This document shows positions 6,703 through 13,784 of a stretch of 14,055 bases of DNA, one piece after another. Position 1 is the first letter of the stretch; each line of letters begins with the position of its first letter. The translations under genes and the position numbers were made by a program. The notes under the pieces were generated by a model. The model worked only from the letters and a program-made list of their open reading frames with translations. It did not search any database and was not told the origin of the DNA. Origin of the DNA: an uncultured Clostridia bacterium (GTDB taxonomy: Bacteria > Bacillota > Clostridia > TANB77 > CAG-508); the NCBI GenBank assembly GCA_947629995.1, contig CANRFX010000024.1, positions 1 to 14,055 of the forward strand. The letters run 5' to 3'.

Positions 6703-7095
6703 TTATTTATCATCTTCTGCAACTACATCTTGTTTTTGAGTCTTTTCTTTGAATTTTAATGACCATTTATCCACATAATATCTTCTTATTATGGCAAAGT
6801 TTGTAAACATTCTTCCTACAAATACAATAATTGCTGCTAAATAAATATCTAAATTCAGTTTTTCTCCCAATATTGTAAGTACAATTGATAATATTGCATT
6901 TCCAAAAAAACCTGTTATAAAAATTTTTAAGTCAAATGTTTTTTTAATTACTGAGGTTATTCCTCCAAATACTGAATCTAATGCTGCAATAATTGCAATT
7001 GCTAAATAAGTTGAATATGTGTATGAAATCATAGGTGCATTCATTCCCAATATTGCTCCGAATACACAGCCTATTATAACTGCTATAACTACCAT
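6703..7095 (-). CDS. sbp: Small basic membrane protein Sbp (DUF1290)
   Basis: This 130-residue integral membrane protein has about four hydrophobic segments (roughly 2-22, 27-45, 57-78 and 82-100). Sequence blocks typical of the B. subtilis small basic protein are present: YSTYLAIAIIAALDSVFGGI, FITGFFGNAILSIVLTILGEKL and LDIYLAAIIVFVGRMFTNFAIIRR. The C-terminus is a charged cytoplasmic tail. The molecular function is unknown; its place next to ftsA-ftsZ and the DUF881 proteins is conserved in Firmicutes and suggests a role near the divisome or sporulation septum. The stop of the preceding DUF881 gene (TAG) overlaps its ribosome binding site (TAGGAGG), indicating translational coupling. Confidence 0.93.
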   Translation of the reverse strand: MVVIAVIIGCVFGAILGMNAPMISYTYSTYLAIAIIAALDSVFGGITSVIKKTFDLKIFITGFFGNAILSIVLTILGEKLNLDIYLAAIIVFVGRMFTNFAIIRRYYVDKWSLKFKEKTQKQDVVAEDDK

Positions 7096-7107
7096 TATAC
7101 TTTCCTC

Positions 7108-7815
7108 CTATTCCATATATTTTATTGTTATTCCATCACTGTATTTTAAAATTTTTAATTGATTTACCTTTTCAATTGATATATCATGACCTAATTTTTT
7201 TAATTCATCTACATAACCACCATTTCCAAGTAAACCACTTTCTAAATATGTTTGGTTTCCTATTGCTTTAATAATGTATGGTGCTAAAATTCTCTGTCCA
7301 TTGACTTTTATAAATGAATTATTTATTGTAAAAATGTCAGTCATATTAATAATTCTTTCATCATTAATTGAAATCGCTTCTGCTCCTGCTAATTTTAAAC
7401 TATTTACAATTTGCAATAAATCACTTGCATTAATTTGTCCAGTTTCTGAATTGTCTGTTTCTCTTATAATTACTTCTATTCCTTCTCCTTGTACATCTGT
7501 TATTCCTAAAGACATATTAACTATTTCTAACTCTTGTTCTACTAATTCATTTGTTTCTTCATTTGACTCTTTTTTTTGTTTATATTCTTCAATCATGCTT
7601 TTAGTTTCTTGATATTTTGCTTCTGTTTCTTCATATTTTGCTTTCCAATTTGCAAGTTCTGTTCTTAATTCTGTTTCTCTCATATTTTCAATTGCCGTAA
7701 TATTAGTTTGATTTACAATTTTAAATTGCATACACATGACGCAAACTAATGAAAAACATGCAATCGCAATTACAATTGTGAGTGTAATCTTTCCTTTTTT
7801 TATCTTTGTTTTCAT
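7108..7815 (-). CDS. DUF881 family protein (YlxW/YlxX-like)
   Basis: The 235-residue product has a single N-terminal transmembrane segment (about 10-30), a coiled-coil stretch rich in Glu/Lys (about 44-100), and a DUF881 domain recognised by VQGEGIEVIIRE, DLLQIVNSLKLAGAEAISINDERI, RILAPYIIKAIG and GGYVDELKKLGHDISIEK. The DUF881 domain resembles part of the divisome-associated ylxW/ylxX products encoded between divIB and sbp in B. subtilis; the biochemical function is unknown. The outer domain should be extracytoplasmic. It is a close paralogue of the gene before it, likely a tandem duplication. The start at 7815 has AGGGGGAG with short spacing. Confidence 0.88.
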   Translation of the reverse strand: MKTKIKKGKITLTIVIAIACFSLVCVMCMQFKIVNQTNITAIENMRETELRTELANWKAKYEETEAKYQETKSMIEEYKQKKESNEETNELVEQELEIVNMSLGITDVQGEGIEVIIRETDNSETGQINASDLLQIVNSLKLAGAEAISINDERIINMTDIFTINNSFIKVNGQRILAPYIIKAIGNQTYLESGLLGNGGYVDELKKLGHDISIEKVNQLKILKYSDGITIKYME

Positions 7816-7833
7816 TTTCTCCCCCTAACTTTA

Positions 7834-8554
7834 TTATTTTGAATTTTTCATATATTTATATGCAATAACACCTGAATATTTTGGTATTGTTATCTTATTT
7901 GAAGTTTTTAAATCTACTTCTATTGTTGCATCTTTTAAAATTTGCAAATATCCACCTGGTCTTGATAGGCCTGATAATAATTCTGGTAACCCGATTGCTT
8001 TTATAATAAATGGTGCACCTGTTTTTTCTCCGTTTATTTCTATAATATTACCACCACATACTATACTACTTGTCGGAACTAACCTTTGATCATTTATTGA
8101 AATTGCTTCTGCTCCTGCATTTTTTAATTCATTTATTATACTTAAAATATCTCCATCATGAATAAGTAAATCGCTACTATTTAATACTTTACTTGCATCT
8201 AATTTACTATCATTTAATGTTATAATAACTCCTGGTCCTGTTACATCTGATGCTCCTATCATTTTATTTCCTTGTTTTATTTGTGTCTCTTTTTCTTCTA
8301 ATTCACTATTATTTTCTGTTGAACTTTGTCTTTCTTTTTCTAATTCTTTTTCTGATTTTTCTAGTTCTCTATAAATATTATCATATCTTTCTTTGTACCT
8401 TAAAACTTCTGCTCTTAGTTCATTTTCTCCGAGAATTACTTTGTCCTGCAATTATATTAGATCCTGTTACTGTTTTAATTTGTATAAATATTGCTAATGT
8501 TAATGCAAAACACATAACCCCTAAAACAATACTTATTAATCTTTTATTTGTCAT
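7834..8554 (-). CDS. DUF881 family protein (YlxW/YlxX-like), with +1 frameshift near residue 40
   Basis: The gene starts at ATG 8554 after AAAGGAGGGG and encodes MTNKRLISIVLG..., with a transmembrane helix at about residues 5-24, but this frame stops after about 43 codons. The rest continues in another frame: ELRAEVLRYKERYDN, a coiled coil, then the DUF881 domain (DVTGPGVIITLND, LKNAGAEAISINDQRL, APFIIKAIG, GGYLQILKD) to 7834. The two frames overlap at about 8424-8452. The span of 721 bases has one extra base; removing it gives about 239 residues, matching the neighbouring paralogue (235), whose ELRTEL segment aligns with ELRAEV here. As written the outer domain would be made without its membrane anchor, or not at all. 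Sequencing error and real mutation are both possible. Confidence 0.85.
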
Positions 8555-8578
8555 TATAGATTTTCCCCTCCTTTATTT

Positions 8579-9574
8579 TTATACATCAAAATGGAAATAA
8601 ACTTTAAATCCATTATTTAAATCACCATTTGCATATATTTTACCTGATATTCCTTTTTCTTGCTCAATTATAGAATTTATATATAATATTTTGTTACTTA
8701 AATTGCTATTATCGCCTAAATATATTGTTTTTTGTTCTTCTTGCATATATACAGTATATTCGTTTTTATTACTTATATCAATACTTGTTATTTTTGTATC
8801 TAAACCATATTCTTTTGTTACATTCATAATTTTTATAATTTGTTCTAGTTTTTCTAAATCTTCTGTACATAGTCTTTTCCCTACAACTACATCTTCTTCT
8901 TTTGTTGTAATCCCTTGAATAATCGGTTTTTGTTTGCTGTCTTCTGATATTTCTAATATATATCCTTGATTATTAATATAAGCATATTGTCCTAAAAAAT
9001 CCACACTATAATCATGTTTTCTCTCTGTTACATCAATTTCTATAGTATTTGGTATTTTTCTATGTATTTTTACATCTTCTAAATAACTATTAGATTTTAT
9101 TTTTTTTGACACATTTGAACTTATAAATCTAAATATATTCTCTCCTACTTTTAATTCAGATAAACTAATTATAGTTTCTTTGCTCACATTTTCATTATTT
9201 ATTACTTCAATTTCTGTTATATTAAATATCGGAGAAACTAATGCAAATGTGAGTGTTCCACCAATTAGTGCTAATAATAAAACTATTTTTAAGATAAATT
9301 TTATTCTTTTATTTCTCAGTTGTCTTTTTTGCTCTTGTTCTTCTACTTTTTTTCTTTGTTCTCGTTCTTTTTTTATTTTATTTCTATTTGTCATTTGTAT
9401 TACGTCTTCTGTTTCTTCATAAAAATTTTCTTTTCTTTTTGATTTGTTTTCTTCTTTAATCCTTTTTTCTCGTTCTTTTATTTTCTGCTTATTACTGTTT
9501 TTACTATTTTTTTGTGCTTGTCCCTTCATATAATACAAATTAATCTCTTTAGCTTTTTTAGATTTCGTTGTCAT
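8579..9574 (-). CDS. divIB: Cell division protein DivIB/FtsQ
   Basis: The 331-residue product has a long charged cytoplasmic N-terminus (about 1-91, rich in Lys/Glu/Arg), one transmembrane helix (about 92-114), then a POTRA domain beginning FNITEIEVINNENVSKETIISLSELKVGENIF and containing LEDVKIHRKIPNTIEIDVTERK. The beta domain follows (AYINNQGYILEIS). This is the FtsQ/DivIB architecture, which links the cytoplasmic ring to septal wall synthesis through FtsL and DivIC. The start at 9574 has AAGGAGG with 6-7 nt spacing. It follows the murA 3' fragment by 65 bp. No strong promoter is visible in that gap, so it was probably cotranscribed with murA; since murA is now split, transcription may come from the integrated element. 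Confidence 0.93.
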   Translation of the reverse strand: MTTKSKKAKEINLYYMKGQAQKNSKNSNKQKIKEREKRIKEENKSKRKENFYEETEDVIQMTNRNKIKKEREQRKKVEEQEQKRQLRNKRIKFILKIVLLLALIGGTLTFALVSPIFNITEIEVINNENVSKETIISLSELKVGENIFRFISSNVSKKIKSNSYLEDVKIHRKIPNTIEIDVTERKHDYSVDFLGQYAYINNQGYILEISEDSKQKPIIQGITTKEEDVVVGKRLCTEDLEKLEQIIKIMNVTKEYGLDTKITSIDISNKNEYTVYMQEEQKTIYLGDNSNLSNKILYINSIIEQEKGISGKIYANGDLNNGFKVYFHFDV

Positions 9575-9618
9575 TTTTTTCCTCCTTGCTAAAATAATGT
9601 TTTTAATATGGTAAGAAG

Positions 9619-9642
9619 TAGGGCTTTTAATTGATTGCCCTA
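9619..9642 (-). terminator. Weak hairpin at the murA stop codon
   Basis: TAGGGC (9619-9624) pairs with GCCCTA (9637-9642) around a 12-nt loop, overlapping the murA stop. On the minus strand only a mixed CTTCTT follows, so termination would be partial at best, which fits read-through into divIB. Confidence 0.3.
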
Positions 9643-10554
9643 ATTCTTATTCATTTTTATTTCTACTCCTAGTTTATTTAGTTTTTCCTCAAATTTTTCA
9701 TATCCTCTCAAAATATATTCTATATTTTCTACTTTTGTTGTTCCTTTTGCTACAATTCCTGCCATTACTAAAGCTGCTCCTCCTCGCAAATCAGTTGCTT
9801 TTACTGTTGTTCCATATAACTTCCTTACTCCCTTTAATATTGCTGTTTTTCCTTCTACTTCTATTTTTGCACCCATTCTAATTAATTCTTGTGTATATTT
9901 ATATCTATTTTCGAATAAATTTTCTACTATAATAGAAGTTCCTTTTGATATCGTAAGTAAACTTGTAAATATTGATTGCATATCAGTTGGGAAACCAGGA
10001 TATGGCATAGTTTTTATATCTACTGCTTTTAATTTTTTTGGTGATTGTAATTCTATTGTATTTTTTTCTATTTTTAGAGTACATCCTGTCTCTTCTAATT
10101 TATGAATAACTGGTGTAATATGATTTGGATTTACTCCTTTTGTTAAAATATGTCCTCCTGTCATTGCTGCCATACATAAAAATGTTCCTGTTTCGATTCT
10201 GTCTGGCATAATATTATAACTTACATCTTTTAATTTTTTTACACCTTCAATTTGTATAATATCAGATCCGGCACCTTGGATTTTTGCCCCCATTTTGTTT
10301 AAGATATTTTGCAAATCTATAATTTCTGGTTCCCTCGCAGCATTTGTAATAATTGTTTCACCATTTGCTAAACAAGCTGCTAATATAGCATTTTCGGTTG
10401 CTCCTACACTTGGAAAATCTAAATTTATTTTTTCCCCTGTTATTTTATCACAAGTACAGGTAATATTTCCATAGTTTTTATGAATATTTATTCCTAATTT
10501 TTCAAATGCTTTTAAATGTAAATCAATTGGTCTTGTTCCAATATCACATCCACC
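9640..10554 (-). pseudogene. murA: murA 3' fragment (UDP-N-acetylglucosamine 1-carboxyvinyltransferase), cut off by the element
   Basis: MurA transfers enolpyruvate from PEP to UDP-GlcNAc, the first committed step of peptidoglycan synthesis. The open frame runs from the junction (codon GGT at 10554) to 9640, 304 residues. It begins with the active-site loop GGCDIGTRPIDLHLK, whose cysteine (10546-10548) corresponds to E. coli Cys115. It continues with INLDFPSVGATENAILAA, NAAREPEIIDLQN, MPDRIETGTF, the catalytic aspartate motif PGFPTDMQS, FENRYKYTQEL and ATDLRGGAALVMAG. Everything after the junction is intact, but the first 110 or so residues lie 3.25 kb upstream. An internal TTG at 10314 could start a product lacking the active-site cysteine, with no good ribosome binding site. 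MurA is essential, so a second murA elsewhere, or regular excision, is expected. Confidence 0.93.
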
Positions 10555-10575
10555 TGTTTGTGATAATTTGTGGGT
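10540..10575 (-). other. Element-murA junction at the recombinase 3' end (attachment site half)
   Basis: On the minus strand element sequence ...ATCACAAACA meets murA sequence TGGATGTGAT... around the shared dinucleotide GG at 10553-10554. The recombinase frame crosses it (AAC AGG TGG ATG TGA), so its last two residues and stop codon come from murA. The murA frame crosses it as CAA ACA GGT GGA TGT. Both readings overlap the codon of the catalytic MurA cysteine. Confidence 0.85.
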
Positions 10576-12187
10576 ACATAAATTTTAAGTGAAATGCTAG
10601 CCCTCCGTTTTCATAGAGTTCATTATACATTTCATCATTTAAGTTATATTTTTCTTTTATTTCTGGCGTTATTTCTTTTGAATTAAATACTATGATTTTA
10701 TCAAATAGTCTTGATAATTCTTCTTTAGTTAGCCCATTTTTCTTAATGTCATCTATTGCTTTGAATATTAGATCTTCTTTATCTTCTAACTTATTTAAAG
10801 TATTAAATTTGCTTTCTACTTCTTGCAATTTTTCTTTTTCATATTTTATTTTCTTTTCTAGTTCTTGTTTTTTGTCTTTATATATAAATTCAGGGATTAA
10901 ATCGTTTAGTTTATCTTCATATACTTGCTTAAATTGTTTTTCTAATTTTTCTAAAGTTTGTTTTGATTTGTTTAAGTTCTTTTCAAGTGATGATTTATTA
11001 GTTGATATTGCCTTTGTGTTATTCATTACAAAACTTTTAAATTCTGGATTACTTACTAAATTATCTATATATGAGTTTACTATTTGGTCTAGATATTCTA
11101 TTCTCATTCTGTGTGGTGTGCATCCATAATTCTCTCTTATATCTTTTATTTTGCCTTCATTACTATATTTTTTACAAATGTAACTGTCTGGTCTTTTTCT
11201 TGCACCTGTGCTTCCTTTTCTTTTATACATTGGTGTTCCACACCTTCCACAATATAAAAGTCCTGAATATAAATTGTTTTCTACATCTACAAATTTAAAA
11301 CCATTGTTTATTTTATCACTTTCCTTTTTTCTTTTTGCTCTTATTCTTTGCACTTTTTCAAACAATGCTTTATCAATAATTGGTTCGTGATGATTCTCAA
11401 TTATAGTCCATTCTTGTTCTGGCTTTACTCTTGTTTTTTTAGATTTAAAACTTAACTTTTCTGTTCGCCCTCCTACATAGTCTCCAGTATATCTTCTATC
11501 GTCTAAAATCCTTACAATATGTTGTGCTTTCCAATTTGCAGTTTGTTTTGCATTTGTAAATCCCCTGCTCTGAGATGGTGTTGGTATTCCTTTTTTATTT
11601 AAATAAGTTGCTATTTTTTGGTACCCCCAATCTTTTGAATATAATTCAAATATTTCTTGCACGATAGCGGCAGTTTCCTCATTTATAACTAGCTGTTTCC
11701 CATCTTTGTTATATCCATAAATTGCTTTTACCAATAAATCTCCTTCTTCTATTTTGTGTCTTAAATTTCTTCTTATATTTTTGCTATCATCTCTTGCCCT
11801 TCTTTCATTAAACCATGCATATAAACCAAACATTTCCTCATTATATTGCTCGTCTTCAAATATTATTTCAACACCTCGCTCTTCTAAATATTCTACAAAT
11901 TCTAGTGCTTCTCTTTGATTTCTTCCAAGTCTTGCAGAGTTTTTAAAAACTATTACATCTATTTTCTTATTTTTTGCTCTTTCTTTTATATCATCAAATC
12001 TACTAAAGTCTGTTCCACTTTTGTCATCATCCATTATAATATCTACAATGTTGGTATATCCATGACTTCTGCAGTATTTTACAAGTAGATCCCTTTGTGT
12101 TTCTATTCTTTCATAGTTTTCGCCATAGTCATCTCTACTTTCTCTGCAATAAATTACAACTCGTTTTTCTTCATTAGGCTTTTTCAA
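10544..12187 (-). CDS. Large serine recombinase (integrase/excisionase of the element)
   Basis: The product has 547 residues. The N-terminal resolvase domain carries the nucleophile motif YCRES (about 13-17), DKSGTDFSRFDD and the catalytic arginine motif SARLGRNQREA (about 84-94). The recombinase domain follows (YGYNKDGKQLVIN, IATYLNKKGIPTPS, WKAQHIVRILDDRRYTGDYVGG). A zinc ribbon has cysteines near 313, 316, 338 and 356, and a coiled coil spans about 400-485, as in large serine integrases. I take the TTG at 12187 as start because TTGGAGG lies 5 nt before it; an earlier TTG at 12199 is inside that ribosome binding site. The stop codon is supplied by murA at the junction. In the excised circle the frame would continue 22 codons (GLRYLIDT...EWIQKFK) to a stop at 13733-13735, giving 567 residues. 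No terminator follows in the integrated state. Confidence 0.93.
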   Translation of the reverse strand: MKKPNEEKRVVIYCRESRDDYGENYERIETQRDLLVKYCRSHGYTNIVDIIMDDDKSGTDFSRFDDIKERAKNKKIDVIVFKNSARLGRNQREALEFVEYLEERGVEIIFEDEQYNEEMFGLYAWFNERRARDDSKNIRRNLRHKIEEGDLLVKAIYGYNKDGKQLVINEETAAIVQEIFELYSKDWGYQKIATYLNKKGIPTPSQSRGFTNAKQTANWKAQHIVRILDDRRYTGDYVGGRTEKLSFKSKKTRVKPEQEWTIIENHHEPIIDKALFEKVQRIRAKRKKESDKINNGFKFVDVENNLYSGLLYCGRCGTPMYKRKGSTGARKRPDSYICKKYSNEGKIKDIRENYGCTPHRMRIEYLDQIVNSYIDNLVSNPEFKSFVMNNTKAISTNKSSLEKNLNKSKQTLEKLEKQFKQVYEDKLNDLIPEFIYKDKKQELEKKIKYEKEKLQEVESKFNTLNKLEDKEDLIFKAIDDIKKNGLTKEELSRLFDKIIVFNSKEITPEIKEKYNLNDEMYNELYENGGLAFHLKFMYPQIITNRWM

Positions 12188-12207
12188 ATTTACCTCCAAT
12201 TTATATG

Positions 12208-12254
12208 TAGCAATAATATATTTTTCATAATATTACTTTATTGTTGCTATTATA
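12208..12254 (-). promoter_or_regulatory. Recombinase promoter -10 and leader inverted repeat
   Basis: On the minus strand a perfect TATAAT (12249-12254) lies upstream of the recombinase, without a convincing -35 at 16-18 bp, where the stem of the neighbouring hairpin sits. Between it and the ribosome binding site is an inverted repeat: TAGCAATAATA (12208-12218) against TATTGTTGCTA (12239-12249), 10 of 11 paired. It could be an operator or an mRNA hairpin limiting recombinase expression. The weak -35 suggests dependence on an activator. Confidence 0.45.
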
Positions 12255-12260
12255 TGTTAA

Positions 12261-12301
12261 AAGTTCTAAAATTTGAGTATTTTTTCAAAATTTTAGAACT
12301 T
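12261..12301 (-). terminator. 14-bp perfect hairpin between the antirepressor and recombinase genes
   Basis: AAGTTCTAAAATTT (12261-12274) pairs perfectly with its complement at 12288-12301 around a 13-nt loop. On the minus strand the stem runs into TTTT, so it may end the antirepressor transcript about 100 bp after that gene. It also covers the position where the recombinase -35 should be, so an operator role is possible. The gene-free stretch 12302-12400 shows nothing else that I can name. Confidence 0.6.
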
Positions 12302-12400
12302 CTTCTTTTAATATTAAAAAATATGTTTTCACATTTATAAATTGTTTTTGTATGATAATAATGAACTACTGAAAGTACGAATGTACCGTAGGTGGTGTTT

Positions 12401-13243
12401 TTATTGTTCCGCACCAGAATTTAACTTTCTTATATCTTTTGCATTTTTATCCGATACAACTTTTTTCCCTGTTTCTTTTTCTAATTGCTCTTTTGCAATT
12501 CTTGCAATATTCCCACCTTTTATAACAGAATCTTCTGCTTCCTTAAATCCTTTTCTAGTTTTACTTTTAGATATTTCTGTAGAAGATGTTTCTGCTAACA
12601 TATTTAAAACAAGCTCCATATTAGTCATATTATCTCGTAAGTTCTCTTTTTTTAATCCTTTAAGATTTTTGTATTCTTTTACTGAATATCCACTCCAAGC
12701 TTGTGTTAAAAGATTTGTCAATATTGCAAAATCTTTGCCTGTATCTATTCCTTTTACTTTTAATTCATCTGTAAACTCTTTCCTAATATCTATTGTTTTT
12801 AGTCTTTGATTTATCCATTCTTCTGAATAACCTTTTCTTCTGTATATATCTAATGCTCTATTTATTGCAATTTCTGGATCGTATGCTTCATCTATTCGTT
12901 CTTTTCCAACTTGTGCCAACCACAATTTAAAAGGCTCTGCTTTTTTCGATGGAATTGATTGAATTAGTCTTAAAATTTGCTCTATATTAGCCACATCAGT
13001 TAATCTTAATTTCCCATCATATGCCATCATTTTCAACTGGTTACAATTTGTAACCGTTTCATTTCCCTCCGTTAATAGTCTATTTTTTAACACTTTCCAA
13101 TAAGTTCTTGCTTTTTGATAATCATTTTCTGTTAAAACAGCAACAACATCAACAACAGAAAAATACCATTTTTCTTGGTCTTCATTCCATTTAACTCTAA
13201 TCTTTTTGTTCTCAAATAATTTTAATTCATTATCTTGTCCCAT
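12401..13243 (-). CDS. Bro-N family phage antirepressor / DinD-like protein
   Basis: The 280-residue product begins with a BRO N-terminal domain (about 5-115): LKLFENKKIRVKWNEDQEKWYFSVVDVVAVLTEND, ARTYWKVLKNRL, then LRLTDVANIEQILRLIQSIPSKKAEPFKLWLAQVG. The middle (AYDPEIAINRALDIYRRKGYSEEWINQRL) is typical of the larger antirepressor-like members. The C-terminal end (GGNIARIAKEQLEKETGKKVVSDKN) resembles the end of the SOS-induced protein DinD. Such proteins bind DNA or repressors and are common in prophages and integrative elements; the exact target here is unknown, and no cI/Xre-type repressor gene is present in the element. The start at 13243 has AGAGAGG with 6-nt spacing. A strong promoter with a LexA-like motif lies 60-120 bp upstream. 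Confidence 0.8.
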   Translation of the reverse strand: MGQDNELKLFENKKIRVKWNEDQEKWYFSVVDVVAVLTENDYQKARTYWKVLKNRLLTEGNETVTNCNQLKMMAYDGKLRLTDVANIEQILRLIQSIPSKKAEPFKLWLAQVGKERIDEAYDPEIAINRALDIYRRKGYSEEWINQRLKTIDIRKEFTDELKVKGIDTGKDFAILTNLLTQAWSGYSVKEYKNLKGLKKENLRDNMTNMELVLNMLAETSSTEISKSKTRKGFKEAEDSVIKGGNIARIAKEQLEKETGKKVVSDKNAKDIRKLNSGAEQ

Positions 13244-13309
13244 TTTATACCTCTCTTTCTCAAGTTATTTGGAAATTACAAACAACTCAGAATATTTTTA
13301 TTGCTTCTA

Positions 13310-13360
13310 TTTATATCATATTTTTAAATCTTTTTCAATACTTTTACGAAATTTTGTTCT
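13310..13360 (-). promoter_or_regulatory. Promoter and operator-like element of the antirepressor gene
   Basis: On the minus strand -35 TTGAAA (13333-13338) and -10 TATAAA (13310-13315, with an upstream TG) are 17 bp apart. Upstream is AGAACAAAATTTCGTAAAA. The 49 bases at 13312-13360 match 1322-1370 at 43 positions. GAAC-N4-TTTC is one base from the Firmicute LexA half-site pattern, which would fit SOS induction of a DinD-like gene, but this is inference. Confidence 0.65.
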
Positions 13361-13365
13361 CTTTT

Positions 13366-13524
13366 TTATTTATATTTTTGTTTTATTCTATCAGAAATAA
13401 TATCGGTGAATACCTGTTTATAATCCCCAATATCACCATCATTTGATTTTGGACAAATAAATACTGCAAATGGCAATTTATCTTTTATATTTTTATCTTT
13501 ATTATCCTTTTCCAGAGTATTCAC
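13366..13524 (-). CDS. Small hypothetical protein of the element (52 residues)
   Basis: The frame from GTG 13524 to TAA 13366 encodes 52 residues: a charged start (VNTLEKDNKDKNIKDK), then a protein-like core LPFAVFICPKSNDGDIGDYKQVFTDII and a basic end (SDRIKQKYK). An AGGGTGG site lies 9 nt upstream, and a TAG immediately precedes the GTG, so it cannot extend. It ends just before the antirepressor operator and has the same orientation as the other element genes. By size and place it could be a recombination directionality factor, which large serine recombinase elements usually need for excision, but it shows no recognised family motif. It could also be a gene remnant. Confidence 0.45.
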   Translation of the reverse strand: MNTLEKDNKDKNIKDKLPFAVFICPKSNDGDIGDYKQVFTDIISDRIKQKYK

Positions 13525-13661
13525 CTACCTTTTCCACCCTTAAATTATATTGCTTTAATCTTTGTCCTTATTACTAAAAGCTATATGCATGCATTTACTC
13601 AAGAAATAGATAAAATATCAAGTAAAAAACATAACAATATTAAATTAATAAAGAAAACCAA
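13525..13661. other. Gene-free stretch at the element end
   Basis: I find no supported gene here. Minus-strand ATGs lead to a few codons only. A TATAAT (minus strand, near 13545) lies a few bases before the 52-residue ORF's ribosome binding site but lacks a matching -35. The region is a plausible place for recombinase accessory sites. Confidence 0.3.
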
Positions 13662-13700
13662 ATAAATTCGCATATCATAAATTTTGATATACGAATTTAT
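13662..13700 (-). terminator. 16-bp hairpin terminator near the element end, in line with the recombinase in the circular form
   Basis: ATAAATTCGCATATCA (13662-13677) pairs with its near-perfect complement (13685-13700, one G-T pair) around a 7-nt loop; on the minus strand TTTGGTTTTCTTT follows. In the excised circle it comes 33 bp after the stop of the extended recombinase frame (13733-13735), where a terminator of that gene would be expected. In the integrated state it lies after the truncated murA 5' fragment and would end its transcript. Confidence 0.7.
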
Positions 13701-13784
13701 ATTAATTTCCTAATAATATCCTTATAAATTTATTATTTAAATTTCTGTATCCACTCATTTATCTTAAACTTGTCCGATGTATCA

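Noticed and set aside
8250..8600. Plus-strand hydrophobic frame opposite the DUF881 gene, looking like a membrane protein
   Set aside because: The runs of Leu/Phe arise from reading the complement of a Lys/Glu-rich coiled coil.
10692..11129. Plus-strand open frame of about 145 codons opposite the recombinase
   Set aside because: It is a Ser/Phe/Leu-rich mirror of the Lys/Glu-rich coiled coil on the other strand, with no start signals.
12342..12809. Plus-strand open frame of about 155 codons opposite the antirepressor gene
   Set aside because: It is antisense to a gene with clear Bro-N similarity, has no matching ribosome binding site, and its hydrophobic composition is what AT-rich reverse strands give.
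13312..13360. Considered the 49-bp repeat as an attachment site duplicated by integration
   Set aside because: Both copies are correctly placed promoters, neither is at a junction, and the real junctions in murA are clear.
13441..13655. Long plus-strand frame without a good start, ending near 13655
   Set aside because: Only a late ATG gives about 22 codons, and the frame is antisense to the better-supported 52-residue ORF.
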